From Gonium pectorale (lineage: Eukaryota; Chlorophyta; Chlorophyceae; Chlamydomonadales; Volvocaceae), in contig LSYV01000007.1 of the NCBI GenBank assembly GCA_001584585.1, positions 577,386-641,385 of the forward strand: DNA of 64,000 nt, given 5' to 3'. The translations under genes were made by a program, and so were the position numbers. The stretch's first letter is position 1. Every line of letters begins with the position of its first letter. A model generated the notes under the pieces. That model did not search any database. It was given only the letters and a program-made list of their open reading frames with translations, and had not been told where the DNA came from. Of the stretch, positions 1 through 12,479 are shown one piece after another.

Positions 1-2083
1 GGTATGCCGAGCGGTGTGTTTTGCAAGCATGGCATGGGTTGCATCGTCCTATCGCCCATCGCAGCATATACGGTACAACACGCCTGGCGACAGGGACATG
101 TTGCCTTTGCTGTCTGCTAGCAATGGCATCATGCATAGATACGCACGCCATGGGGCATTTGAAGGCCGCAATTGACTGAGCGGCGATCTTTCGTGGTCGT
201 TTGGACAGTTTGGTTTCAGCTGAAACGAAGTTGGGCCACACTCCGAGGCACCCCCTCGTGCCACGGTAGTATCATGCCGTAAAGCCTGCCATTACAATAT
301 CGTACGTTTTTTTGGCGTGGTGGCAGTGTCTTGCCTCCTCATCCACGGGCTCGCATAACTCAGTAGCGCACCTCACAAGGCACGCTGCCACACGTTCATC
401 GCTCTTCAAGGCACCTGAGCCAGGCTTTACACATTGCCCCGACCATACTGTAAGAGCTGAACGCATCTTCATCAAGTCGACCGCCGAGTGTACAACTCAC
501 CCCACTGAAGCAACGCTACAGCGTATTCAAACGTGCTCTCAAAGCACTTTGACAAACTAATGGCGCTCAACGCCCATCTTGAAAGGACCACAGCAGCGAA
601 TGGCATGTACGGGACGGCCTTATTCCTTAGACGACACGTTGACACACAACGCACAGCAGTGGCCATGTACCGGTACGCTGTGAGCACAAAGACAAAGCTT
701 TATACCATGCCGACCGTTATTATGTGCAGGGGGACGCGTACCATTATTTGGTCAAGCACCCCACGCAGGTACTTGCGTGGAAGGTAAATACGCAAATGTT
801 TGTGAATCTAGTTGTGATGTCAGCCACCCGCCACCCGAGCGACACCATCCATTGATCCTGCGAATTGTTCAAGGCCTCATTTCCGGCCAACCGCGCCGCG
901 GACCAACACGTCTGAAGACAGACATTTGTATAGGGAGAGACAACGGCGAGCTTTAATGCCGTATGTGTGCGGGCCTCCCAGCAGGTCAACGCCAGCAGTA
1001 CGGAAGCAGTACGGAAGCAGTACGGCGCAAACAAAATTAGATTCGACACCCCAGAAAACCAGATACGGATCAATAGCAAGGGGCGAGCTAGATTGTTAGG
1101 TCGAGCAGTACTTCGAGAGACAAGCAAACTGCCCGAATACGGCTAAGGTTTGGTACCCAGCAGCCGCAGTCCTAAGCTAAAACGCCTGTACAGCAACGTC
1201 GGTCACGTGAGACGCGGCGGTGCTTTGGGCAAGCGCCCGCAGGACACCTTTCCTCGGGCAGCCCGCTGTCTCGGCAGTATGCGGCCATATTTCAGCGCCC
1301 ACACACCCACAGCGGTAACATGTGCAAACGCGTTTGGACCAGCTTTGTCGAGCCAGGGCTTCTGGCCAATGCAAACGCTGCCAAAACGAGCGTCATTTCG
1401 GATGATAGCCGGATACGGTACACATAACGCCATATACACACAGAATGCAGTGCACAACCCGCCTCAAACCCGAAGAAAACTGCCGATAGCAGGCGCAGGT
1501 GCTTGAGGGGTGGGATACAAGCCGCCCAGACACAGGGCACGGTGTAAGGCTGGGGTGTGCCGCCCGGTGCACTCGGTCGTTGGGACAGGCACAATGATCG
1601 ACCAAGTTCATGCACCCGAGCATGTTGAACAAAGGATAAGGCACCACAGAAGGTCCCGGTCCGCATGTGGGTTGGTACAGGGGCCCCCTATCAGAACCCT
1701 CTCAACCGCCGTCTCCCTCTCCCTGCTCCGCTCTCATCGCCCTCGCCTCGTCATACCCTGCTAGCGTGTCCCAGTTGCACCAACCCACACCATAACCGAA
1801 ATTATGCGACAAAGTGTTGGGCATTCTTCGATCACTGCTGGCATTAAGAACAACGAGAGCATAAGCGGCGCCTAAGGGAAAGAGCAATACCCATCGAGCT
1901 CGCCGAAAGAAGTTGACGTTCATGACAACCGACAGCCGCACCAGCCCCCTGGCCACATGTGCACCGCACATCGGTGTACGTGGTGGGCACCGCAAGCCTA
2001 CGGCAGGATCCGCTACCCAGCAGCACGAGCCTGACCCGTCACCAACGTGTCGTCACCTCGCCGGGTCGCCTTCACGGCCAGGC
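1..2083. other. Gene-free stretch downstream of the hemoglobin gene
   Basis: I see no conserved protein, no credible exon chain and no RNA gene here. It lies on the 3' side of the hemoglobin gene, so the part next to 2084 is probably its 3' untranslated region. A short direct repeat sits at about 995-1024 and is listed separately. An exon of a gene extending beyond the left edge cannot be excluded. Confidence 0.5.
995..1024. repeat. Short tandem repeat, about 11 bases x 3
   Basis: The unit agcagtacgga occurs almost three times in direct succession. It is in non-coding sequence and has no evident function. Confidence 0.7.
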
Positions 2084-5000
2084 CTAAGCCTGCACGGCCG
2101 AAACCGGGCTGGGGATCGCAGGATCCAGTATCGAATCCAGCAGCGCCTCATCCTCGTCGGCCAGCGCGTTGGGGACCGAGGGCCGCGGCCCGCCAAGCGA
2201 CGACCCGGAGCGGCGCCCAAGGCTGCCGCCGTTCGTGGCGCCACCGGGCGCGAATGCTCCCTTGGCAGCGGCGCTGACTGGCAGAGCAGGGCTGCGGGGC
2301 GTCGTCGGTGCTGGGGAAAGCAGCGGGCTGCGCGGTGGCGTGGGGGCGGCGGCCCTGCCAGCACCTGGCGCGGGCGAGTCGTCGCAGTGGCCCAACGCCG
2401 AGTCCAGGCTGGGCCGCAGGGCGCTCGCCTTGCGAGCCAGACCCAGTTCAGTGCTGCGCTTCGACCTCATCTGCAGTTCCGGCGGCGCCGCCCCTGCCGG
2501 CGCCACCTTGGAGGGGGCTGCGCCGCTGGCCTGGCGGGAGAGCGCCGCCGCGGACGCGGTGGCATCAGCCGTGGCCGCAGGGGGCTGTGCGCTGCTTCGG
2601 CGGGAGGCCGTGTCAGTACGCGGTGCCGGCGCGCTAGCCTGCCGGGTGGCAGACGCTGAGGCCAACGTAGCGGCGGCGGCGGCCGGGTTGACGGCGCCGC
2701 TGCCCCGGCGGGACAGCTGTCCGGGGGACGAGGCAGCGGAGCGCGCGGCGGCCTCGGCCGCGTGAAGCATGATGTCATCCAACGCACTCTCGTCGGCAGT
2801 GCACATGGAGCGGGCGAAGTTGCCGGAGGAGGCGCGCGGGGGCCCAGGCGGCGGCGGGTACAGCAGTGTCCTGCCGGGCCCCTGCAGGGCCATCACCCCC
2901 GCCAAGACGTCCGCGGGAGCGCCCTGGCAGGGCGTGATGCAGGGTCGGGTAGGGCATAGAGGCGGCTCAGAGGCGGTTACAGGGAGGAAGGGCACAGTCT
3001 CCCGGCAGAGCAAGGCGGCACGGCCACACTGCGGCCACTTCCATGACTATTCTGCCGTTCATGCCTGACATGCCGTGGTTAGTAAATGAGCTTCATCCAT
3101 TACCCGCCAGCGACCGCCAAGGCCGGCGCCGCGCCCTGTCCTCACCTGCTGCACCAGGCAGAAGACCACGTGCCGGGACACCGCCTCAAGCTGCGCTGCC
3201 GACAGGGAGCGCTCCCGCGCCAGCCGCGCCGCGGCCGTGTCGGGCGTCAGGCGGGCGGCGTCCTCGGCGTCGGCGGCGTCATTGCCGGGCCGTGCGCTGC
3301 CAGGCCGCGAGCTGCCGCCACCGCCGCCGAGCACGGCGCGCAGGAACGCGAGCTGCTGCCGGCGCTGCGCGACCATGTCGACCCCCGAGAACAGGTGCGA
3401 CAGCTGCCGGTCCGCGCCGAGCGCAGCGTACAGAGAGTCCGTCAACGCGCCCGCGCCGCCGTCGCCGCCGATGCGCTCATACAGGGAGGTCCTGCTAGCG
3501 GCGGCGCTTGCGGACGACTGTCGGCTGTATGGACAGCCAGCGGTGGCAGCCGCCGCGGATACCGAGGCCGAGGCGGTCCGGCTAGTGGTAGCGGCATCTG
3601 CGGCCGGCGCGCTGCGCGTCGCCGCTGACGTCGGCCGGCTGGTCACGCCCACGCCGGCAGACGTCGGCCGGCTCTGCGTGCTCGCCTCCCTAGTCGCCGT
3701 CACCACCACTGGGGCCGGCTGCGAGGAGCTGTACAGCGAGGAGCTGATCGCCGTTGAGACGGCTGTCGCCGCCACCGGCGTCTGCATTGCGCCGGCCGCC
3801 TCCGCCGCCGTCGGGTCGCTGCCCACCGCCTCACAGGCTGGCTCCTCGGGTGTGACCACCTCGTCCGGGTTGGGGGTGAAGATGGCCCTGCGGGCCGCCT
3901 CCACATTGGCCAGCACCTCCCGAACGTTGCCCTGCGATGGCAATCAAGGGAAGCGGATTATACCTAAGCAGATCAAGGAAAACCAGTAACAGTCGCGATG
4001 GGGGGAAGGTTCCAAACCCACCGGCGCGACCGCGTTCTCGTCCATGGCCTCCTTCAGCATCTCAACCACCATGTTGAACTTCGGGGTGGGGCAGGAAAGG
4101 AGAGGGGAGAAAATGTGCATTTGGTGCTTATCTCCTGGTAGGGGAAGGGCTGGTAAATCTAGTACAAAGCAGGCGACGCGAACTGGTTCGGAGTGAAAAG
4201 GCTGGTTGGAGTGACACGATACTGGAGAGACACGAGGGTCGAAGAGGCAGAAGGCGTGGCAGGGCCAGTGGCGGGGCGCCTGAGAAGCAGCTGTCATAGA
4301 ATAAGCAACGCCATGCCAAGCCATCAGGTCACACACTCCTGTCAATGCTCACCGTGGCTTGGTCAAGCCCCTGCTCCTTGATCATGTGAGCGTGGACACA
4401 CCTGTCACACACCATACGCGCCAGGGGGCCAAGCAGCCCCATGAATCCCATAATTACGCTGGCCAGAGCAGTACACCGGGGGCGCAGCGCAGACCGCAGA
4501 GGCTCTGCCGCCTCCTCGCACTGGCCGCGAACATGCCTCCCCAGGTCATAGAGACACGCGCCCCGGCGGGCGCACCCGGTCACGCGACGCACAGAGGCAG
4601 TGTACAATCCTCCAGCAGCCGGCTGACACTCCCGTGGCTCGGCGGCCCATGCACGGTCCGACTGGACAGCCGCACATCGTCAACGCAAACACGCACTGCC
4701 CCTTGTTTGAGCGCGGTTGGCGTGGATGGGCACGGATGGGCGGCGCCCCGCGTTCGGGGATGGGATGGGGTGTGTGGGGCGGACGCACCTCATGTTGCCG
4801 CCGGTCTCGGCGTACGAGGCCGCGCCGCAGAACAGGTATCGCATGAATTTAAACTGGGGGGGGGGGACAAAGAGCGCAGGGTGGCGGGGGCGGGTGCAGG
4901 GTTTGCGCTCGCTGGAGCGGGTGGCTGCGAAGGGAGCGGCGACGACCCGGTCCGGCAGGCGTGCTTGCCGGTGGGGCGCGTTGCCAATGCTTGGGGTAGG

Positions 5001-8000
5001 GCAAGTTGGGAGAGATGCCCAAGTTGGGGTAGCCCTCAGGGGCTGGGGGGCAGTGGGTTTGGAAGGCATTCTCAGTAGAGAAGCCTGGGGGGCGCATGCC
5101 TCTCCCGACCGTCGAACCAACTGAGAGCTGAGGGGCGAGCTGAGGGGGTCCTGCAGGCGTTAGGGCGAAGCGTCGCCATCTCGCCCTGGTGGCCCTGCGC
5201 ATATATGGACCACTGTGCCGGTGGTCTGAACGGTTTTATAAGCCCCGACCGGCTATCCCTGAAGCTAGACCGATGCCCAAGCCCGATCGCCAAAGACCGC
5301 CCGACCCGAAACAAGGAGAAGAGCAGGTGGTGCTAGTTTCGGAGGAAATCCCGGTGTGCCCGCAAAGAAGGTCCCATGGGGAGGGAGTCACCGACAGGGT
5401 CCCAAACCAGCCTAGACCGGTTGAAGGGGGGAGTGCTACAGAAGGCTTCTCCCATGCGATGGGGCTTCTTAAAGCATCCCACCGCATCCAATCGATCACC
5501 TGCATGTTCCGCAGGCGGTTCTTGGACAGGTGCACGAAGAAGTACTTGAGCTCCTCGCAGCGGAACAGACGCCGGTAGAAGGCCTGGGTGATGGCCTGCA
5601 GTGGCGACAGCGCGCGGGCGGCAGGGCCGGGTGGCGCGCAGCCTGGGTGCAGGGCGACGGCACGGCCCGCTCGCAAAGCCGCAAGGCAGCGGATGAAGCT
5701 TGCCCCCCCCCCCCGGCAGCCGTCACGCCAGGTCCTGTGATCCCGGCTGTGCTGCTGGTTCTGCTTTCTTGATACACATAACGCCGTCGGACAGCTCCGC
5801 GTAGAGCACGCGGTGTGGGTACAGGCCGGGTACCGCAGCCGTCATCGGAAGCCTTGCCATTGATCCTCCGCTGCGTTGCCCATGCAGGCCAAACCCAGGC
5901 CCCGGAAACATAAGGTCCTGGACACGGTATGAGTGGACACCGCACGTGGGATCACACCGCACGTGGCCGCGTACACCAGCCCATATGTCCGGTCAGGGCA
6001 CCACCGGCCCACTGCACGCCGGGCCCATCTCCTACCTGCACCGCCAGCGGTCCGCCCAGCTTGGTGATGAGGGGATAGCGCGCAGCCGAGTCCGCGGCCG
6101 CCGCCGCCAGCTCTTCCCCGCTGACGCACTCGTCGCGGTTTGGGGTAAAGATTGCTTGGCGGGCGGCCGCCACGTTGGAAGACACCTCGTCAATCACATC
6201 CTGCGATTTCCACAGACGCACGAACACGCCCGGAGCCCCGTTTTTAAAGAAAGTAATGAACGTGTGAAAGCGTCAAAGCACAGACATGTTCGCTCTCGTA
6301 ACGGCTTCATGCGGCCCAACACATACATGCCACGCCGGCGGCCGCGACGGGCGTCAGTAAACGTCGGTAAAAAGAACCGCACACGCGATAGGTCATCCAC
6401 AACAGGGGCAGGGCCCGAGCTGCCAGGCGCGCGTTGGCCGCCCGTTGGCAGCGCACCGATTGACACGCGAGCACCAGCGCACGCGACACACGCGGGCCGC
6501 ATCAGGAGCTGCACCCCTTCCTCGCCGTCCCCGTGCTCAGGCACAGCCCCCCACCCACCCCACGCACACACGGCCGCCACGCACCTCCGCCACGTCCATC
6601 TCCATGAGCGTGTCGTGCAGCAGACTGGCCATGACGCTGAACTTGCCCCTGTCCAAGCCCCCCTCGGTGACCATCTGCGCGTGCACGCAGCGCAGGTTGC
6701 CCGTGTAGGAGGCCGGGCCGCCCACCAGGTACCGCATGAACTTGATCTGCGCTCCAGTCGCAAGGAGGACTTGGTTTGAGAGTGTGATCCAGAGCGAGCG
6801 GGATTTCCGTAAGTTGGGATCATAGGCTACGGTAATCGAGGGCGGTGTGGGGGCACACAGCGCCATGCGGAGATGACAGATGAGATGGTGCAGGGTGTCG
6901 GGAACGCACTGCCCACGTGAGGAGGCTGACGGGCTACTGTAACGGGGGGCAATGTTTGTCATGGAGGGCGGGAGGCAGGTCGAGCCCCGGTGGCATCCCA
7001 AGGCCGCCCTAGCAGACCGGGCGAGCGGCGCGTGTCCTTTGCAACAGCTCTGGCTCCGTGTAATGCGCACAGCATCATGGGGGGCCCGGGCCTGATCCTT
7101 GAAACAGCAGCGCCCGGCCCGTAGCGAGCAGCGCCATCCCCCCTGCGCGGTCTGTCCGCTCCTTGCGCGGCGTACCCGGCCATGATGACGTCACCACGAC
7201 CCCACCCCACCTGCTTTGACCGCATGCGGTCACTTGACAGTTTCTCAAAGTAATGCCGCACTTCCGCGTTGGCGAACAGCTTCCGGTAGAACACCTGTGC
7301 AGAGCATGCCGTTGACAGCCCATTGGGTTCTAGGCCCTTCATGCGAGCGCATCCCACGGGTTTAGAAGCTTGGCCTGGCGCGGCACTGAAGCCGCGGCCG
7401 CCGCTGGGCCCTCAATGAACGCCGCAGCCGGCTGAGGGCGTTCAATCAGGGCCCAGCTGTACGGCCCATTGCGTCGCAGACGCTGAAGCCACGGCCACCA
7501 CATCGAAAACGATTCATCCAACCAGAGCTGATAAGACACGTCAAACGCGCAAAGCTGCAGTTGCTTCGGCTGTTGCGGAGCCAGGCCTACCCATCCACGC
7601 CAGATGGCGGGTTGGCAGCAGTGGCAAGCCGTATAGCTGCCCTCCTCACCTGGATGATGTCGTGCAACCTCTCCGCGCCACCTAGGCGGTCCACGATGGA
7701 TCCCGCATGGTTAAAGTCGTTGGCTGCTTTCTTGAAGCTGTCCTTACGAACGGTCTTGAGCGCCTGGCGACATGGGTACATGGCGTATGGCGGGGAGGGC
7801 AATGGTTTCAGTTCGGTTTATCATGAGTTATCTCCTACTACGGCGCCAGAGGTACGGGCGGTGGACCTTGGGGGGAGGGGTGAAACCCGTCCAGGCTTAG
7901 TCCCTCCCGACCTGCCCCCCGCCCGCCCAGGTGCCACCCCTTCTTTCATTGCCGACGTCCGCCCCGGAAAATGTCCAGTAGCCCTTTATGGGATGCTATC

Positions 8001-8212
8001 GCTTAGAAAGCTGGCATACCAAATCAATTGAACTTTGTCAGGACAGTTTGACGGTGGCCCCTTCTTCCCATTTCCGCGCCCTGCTCGCCCACCTGCGTGG
8101 CCCGCTGGCCCGCTCGTTGCGTATCCTCCCACTCCTGAATAGCCTTCACGGCCTCCCGGATTTCGGCGTCTGAAACGGCGTCAAAGGAGCTGCACGAGGC
8201 GCCTGCACCCAT
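2084..8212 (-). CDS. Triple-domain truncated (2/2) hemoglobin
   Basis: Predicted heme protein of about 845 residues with three tandem truncated-globin domains (THB/TrHb group I-like). Exons: 8212-8093, 7763-7650, 7294-7211, 6746-6585, 6200-6036, 5595-5500, 4853-4789, 4401-4353, 4078-4022, 3931-3146, 2923-2084; all junctions keep phase. Domain 1 (about 61-205) has VFYRKLFANAEV, the E-helix QIKFMRYLVGGPASY and the proximal histidine in VHAQMVTEGGL. Domain 2 (about 210-345) has AFYRRLF, QFKFMRYLFCGAASY and VHAHMIKEQGL. Domain 3 starts at SLYERIGG in exon 10 and continues to QGPGRTLLYP; its proximal histidine position reads alanine. A low-complexity Ala/Ser/Pro tail of about 250 residues follows. 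The start at 8212 gives MGAGASC, a myristoylation-type N terminus; an in-frame ATG at 8242 is the alternative. Likely roles for the family are NO or O2 chemistry and redox signalling; the specific role is unknown. Confidence 0.88.
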
Positions 8213-9084
8213 GCTAACCCCAGCTGACCTCCTGAGGTACACGTATCTTGGTTAAGGAATAGATTATAGGCAGCTACTTTAGGTCTGAGGCTTCGCGGCG
8301 TGCAACTACGACCACCAAGGCCTGCTGATACCTGGTGACTGGTAATCAATTGACAGGGGAAAGCTGCAAGAGAGCCGGTCAGCGTCACAACCCCGGTACG
8401 AGGATGTGCAGTACCAGGCTGTGCAGTACGAGACCGCTGTACGGCGTTCCACGGTCGACAGTACAACTGTTCTTACAGGCACTTCGGCTGAGGCAAGAAA
8501 GCGTTTGAATACAGCAAGCGAGTCTGCACTCAGGTACGCGGGTTTGGGGCTGCCACCACCAGCGCTGAGCTAGTGGCCACCACTTCGTTGCCGTGCCATG
8601 CCACACCAATACAACATTCAACCCCCGTCATATCGCGTCTCGAAGGAACATGCATGCTTGACCCACCGGTTACATACTCAACCAGCCACGTTGCGGTCTG
8701 TCCTCCACCCGCAGCCATTGCCACCCAGTGCGGCCACCTCAAGTGAAAGGACGCTGGCGCATGGCAGACGCCTCGGCCAGCCATAGTGTACAAAGTCGGG
8801 CATCCCGTAATATCCCGCCAGTGCTCTAAATTGGAATTCCCTAAACCTCTGCAGGGGCAGGAGAACGCATGATGGCTCTGCTCTTGCTCCCTCACCTCGT
8901 CCTGTGCACTCCTGCATTCCGCGATTTGCTTTCTGTACTGATGACCAAGCAGCCTGCACAAGTGCGCGTCTTGCAACCCCTTTCTCGACATCAACCCGGG
9001 GCCCGATAGTGCACTCCTCCCCTCTCGTCCTCTGCCATCGCCAGCATACACGGGAGCCACAGCACCCAAATCATGCATAACCCC
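8213..9084. other. Intergenic: hemoglobin promoter and VPS23 3' region
   Basis: The two genes are in tandem on the minus strand, so this stretch should hold the 5' region of the hemoglobin gene and the 3' UTR of VPS23. A TGTAA on the minus strand (8674-8670) is about 410 bases past the VPS23 stop. No other gene is visible. Confidence 0.6.
8670..8674 (-). terminator. Candidate polyadenylation signal TGTAA for VPS23
   Basis: TGTAA is the usual polyadenylation signal in chlorophycean algae. This copy is on the coding strand about 410 bases after the VPS23 stop codon. A pentamer also occurs by chance, so position is the main support. Confidence 0.4.
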
Positions 9085-12000
9085 TCATCGCCCTGCCAAC
9101 GGGTTGCTTAGCATGCCGGTGTGGAGCGCCGCCCCGGGCCCCGCTGCAGGCCGGGCGGTCGGCAGTGGCTGGGCCCCGGGCGGGGGTGGTGGCGGCGCCC
9201 CGTGCGACCAGCCGTCCCCGTGGGCGATAGGGTAGGGGCGCGTGTGGTAGGCCGCTCCTGCCGCCGTCGGCGACGCCGCAGCGTGCGGCCGGGCTGCCGC
9301 CAGCTGCTGCGCCACCGCCACCTTGAGGCCCAGGGCGCGAGAGAAAAACTGCTTCCGGCACAAGGATCGGACCTGCGGGGTGGCGTGTGGGGGCCGCTAA
9401 AGGCACAGACGGCAAGGAAGGGCGTGCGAGGAGCAGCGGCAGCATCTGGGAAGCCACGCGACGACAGACTGGCCTCTGCGAAACTGCAGGGCGCCAATAC
9501 AGGCGCGACTCGCCCCTGCCGCGGCACGGTGCGCGCGAGGGGCGCCGCCCAAGCCGGCCCCGCGGCAGCTGCCAGCTCCCGGAGCCCCTGTCACACTCGC
9601 CGTTGCGGCCATGCACTGCTGGCGCACCCTCAGAGCTGCCAGGGCGCTGGCTTGAATGCCCAGCTGCCTGCTTGGCGTGCAGCGCCCGGCACAGGACCTG
9701 CCGCGCCCAGCGGCGCAGCCTCCGGCCCCCAGCCCCCAGCCCAGCCCCCGGCCCGGCCGCGCACCTGCTTGAGGTAGGCCTCCAGCGGCACCTGCCCGGT
9801 CTGCAGCAGCTTGTCCAGGGCGAGGATGGTGTCCTCCAGCGCCAAGTCACGAGCCTGGCGGTACGCAGGCAGGCGGTACGCAGACAGGGCGAGCGACAGG
9901 GCCACAACAACGTTGGAACATCGATCGCCGTGTGGGGCAGCGGTCACGGGAGGGAATTCTGTGTTGCATGATTCGTCTTACAGGGGCTACAGGCGCCGGC
10001 GGCGCTCGCGCAACGTCCGTATCGTCAAACGCCAAAGAAGTCATCCCCTGCCGACGTCCAGTCACGCAAAAAGGTAGCGTCGGGGGGGGGGGGCGCTTCC
10101 ACCCCCTGCCTCCCCTCCTGTATCGGTGCAGGCCCCGCTCCTGCTTCCCACGCACCTGCGTCTCCAGCCCCTGCCTGCTCAGGTCGTCGGCCGGCAGGAG
10201 GTGGCTGCTGGCGGTGCTGGTCTCCGGGTCGTAGGCCTTCGCGCGGGGCTCGTTGCGGTCAAGCCAGGACTGCACAGAGGTGGGAGTATCGGAAGGCGTT
10301 CTCACTAGAGAGCCCTGAGGTCAATGCCGTCCCGAACCGTCGGCTGGGTGGGTGGCCCGGCGGGACGACTGACAGTGTGCCCTGAAGGATACATCACATG
10401 CCAAGCACCCCGAACGTGTGTCTTTCCAGTGGAGCGTACGACGGCCCGCAATCCACTCGATGCCAGTAGCACGGGAGTGTAGCGGTGCTAGTACATACTG
10501 TGTCGTCGCGAGTCTGCAAGGTCGCTTGACGGTCGACTCCCTGAAAGCCGTACTAACCCCCACGGCCTGAGCCTGGCGGCAAATCATTGCGCCGAGCATT
10601 TGCCCAGGCAGCTTCTGCATCGGCCCGCCGCGCGGGCCGACGCCTCGAGCCCCTTGCACGCACGCCGCAGCTCCCCCGGGCACGTACCTGCAGTGCTTTC
10701 GTTTTGTTGGACAGCTCCGCCACCAGCTGCTCTGTTCCCATCCGCTCAGAGGTGAGCGCGTCGTGCTGCGGTGGGGAGCCGGCCGATTCTCGGGTTGTGG
10801 GGAGGTGCGCGGTCGCGTGAGAGGCGCGGGTCTATCAGGGGATGAGCGGCGCGACGCCACGCAAGCAGCGCCCAGCAACGCGACCGTGCGCTGCGCGACT
10901 CCACCGGCGAATGCCGCATTGCCGCCTCGGCCAACGATCTGCAATCCATTTGCGGGCGCCGCATTCGCAACGCTCCTGCCACAGAGGTCCAAAACCCCGC
11001 TCCGCAACCAGCTCTCGCGCACCCCGTCGCAACCAACGCCGGACCCGTCGGCCACTCATCCAGGCACCCACCGCCGCCTGCAGCTGCGTTCGCCGTTCCG
11101 ATAGCTGTTGCTGCACCTCTAGCGCCTTGACGGTCTCCTCAGCCGCATGGTCGCTGAAACCGCGGGCGAGCGCCTCCAGTTGCGACGACAGCGCCTCTAT
11201 GGCCAGGTGCCGGAAATGCACCCCCAGCTCCTCACGCGATACCGCCGGCCGAGGCGGCTCGGCGGGAAGCGGCGGAGGCGGAGGCGGTCGCGGCTGCGCC
11301 GTCGCGGTGGAGGAGACGGGCGGCGGTGGTGGCGGCGGTGGTGGCGGCGGCTGACCCGCCTGCTGTTGACCACCACCCCCTCCCCCGAAAAGCCCGCCGA
11401 AGAGGAGGCCGCCCAGACCGTAGCCGCCCTGAGGTGGCGGCGGCGGCGGCGGTGGCGGCTCGCCCGCCCCAGCGCTGTACGGCGTGGAAAACACCGACGG
11501 CGGGGGCCCGCCGCCCCAGCCTGCTGACCCCGGTCCCGGCCCGGCGCTGGAGGCGGAGGCGGGAGGCGGCGCGGGGTATGCGATGCTCCCGGTGGTAGCA
11601 CCCGAGACGGCAGGGTAGTGCGTGCCGCCGTAGCCATTGCTGGCAGCGGCCGCTGACGTTGCGGAGCCTTGGGGGAGAGGGTAGTTGGGCGGCGGCTGCG
11701 CAACTGAGGGCCCCTGTGACGTGGGCGGTGGTGCGTACCCAGCGGGCCGTGTGTAGAGCGGCGGCTCGTTGCCGAACACCTGGGACATCTCCAGCACCAC
11801 ATCCACCAGATTGCTGGCGGGGAAGTACCACGACCGCAGCAGCGGCGTGGTAACCTGGCCGCTGGGGTTGACAAAGTTCCCTGCTCGGATGATCATGTTC
11901 GCGGTCGGGACCACGAACACTTGCGGCGGGCTGTAGGGGTACCGCTCGGTGAGCCACATGAGGATGGGTATGTTGTACTTGTTGCCCTGCGCCCCGGGAA

Positions 12001-12479
12001 TCGCAAATGTGAGGCGTCCGAGAGTGGCCATGCATGCGGCTCAAGATGTGAGCTCTGGCACGGCCGCGTCTACCACAACGATCGGGGCCCCGCTGCGAGC
12101 CCCCGAGTGCCTACCTGGTAGTGAATGGGCATCGTCCCCTCCACCTTGAGCACATTATGATGCCTACACGAGCACGGCCGATGTGTAAAGGACGGACCAC
12201 AGTAGCTCAGCCGGGCGACAGCGACCCACGACGCCGTCACTCACCTTCCATCGTTACCGTGGTACTCGCTGAGCTTAGCAATGAGTGTAGGGAAGACCTG
12301 CACCAAGCGGGTGGAACAGTTAGCCGCGCATAGCTTCCTGCTTCAAGGCCCAACCCAGCGCAACATGCCTTTTGGAGCTCCTTAACATGTTCAGCTATGC
12401 TTGACTTTATAGCCTCATCGTAGGGCACGGCCTGGGGCCCGCGATTGAAGAGGACAGATGCCAAATAGTCCGAGGACAT
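9085..12479 (-). CDS. VPS23: ESCRT-I subunit VPS23/TSG101 (ELC-like)
   Basis: ESCRT-I component that binds ubiquitinated cargo at endosomes and helps bud multivesicular-body vesicles; also linked to cytokinesis. About 565 residues. Exons: 12479-12369, 12297-12245, 12163-12115, 11986-11072, 10765-10688, 10269-10156, 9854-9765, 9372-9085. The N-terminal UEV domain (about 1-152) reads RGPQAVPYDE, HGNDGR, EGTMPIHYQGNKYNIP, WLTERYPYSPP and NEPPLYTRP, closely matching plant ELC/TSG101. The middle is Pro/Gly-rich with long proline runs, followed by a coiled coil (about 345-410, QLVAELSNKTKALQ). The C-terminal steadiness box contains ALDKLLQTGQVPLEAYLKQV and RSLCRKQFFSRAL. UEV domains lack the E2 catalytic cysteine. 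Intron 1 (12368-12298) has a GC donor, the only choice that keeps phase and the conserved alignment. Confidence 0.93.

Noticed and set aside
9121..9777. Long plus-strand frames opposite VPS23, SLX1, PRP40 and hemoglobin exons.
   Set aside because: They are antisense shadows caused by high GC content; the minus-strand frames carry conserved domains and proper splice sites.
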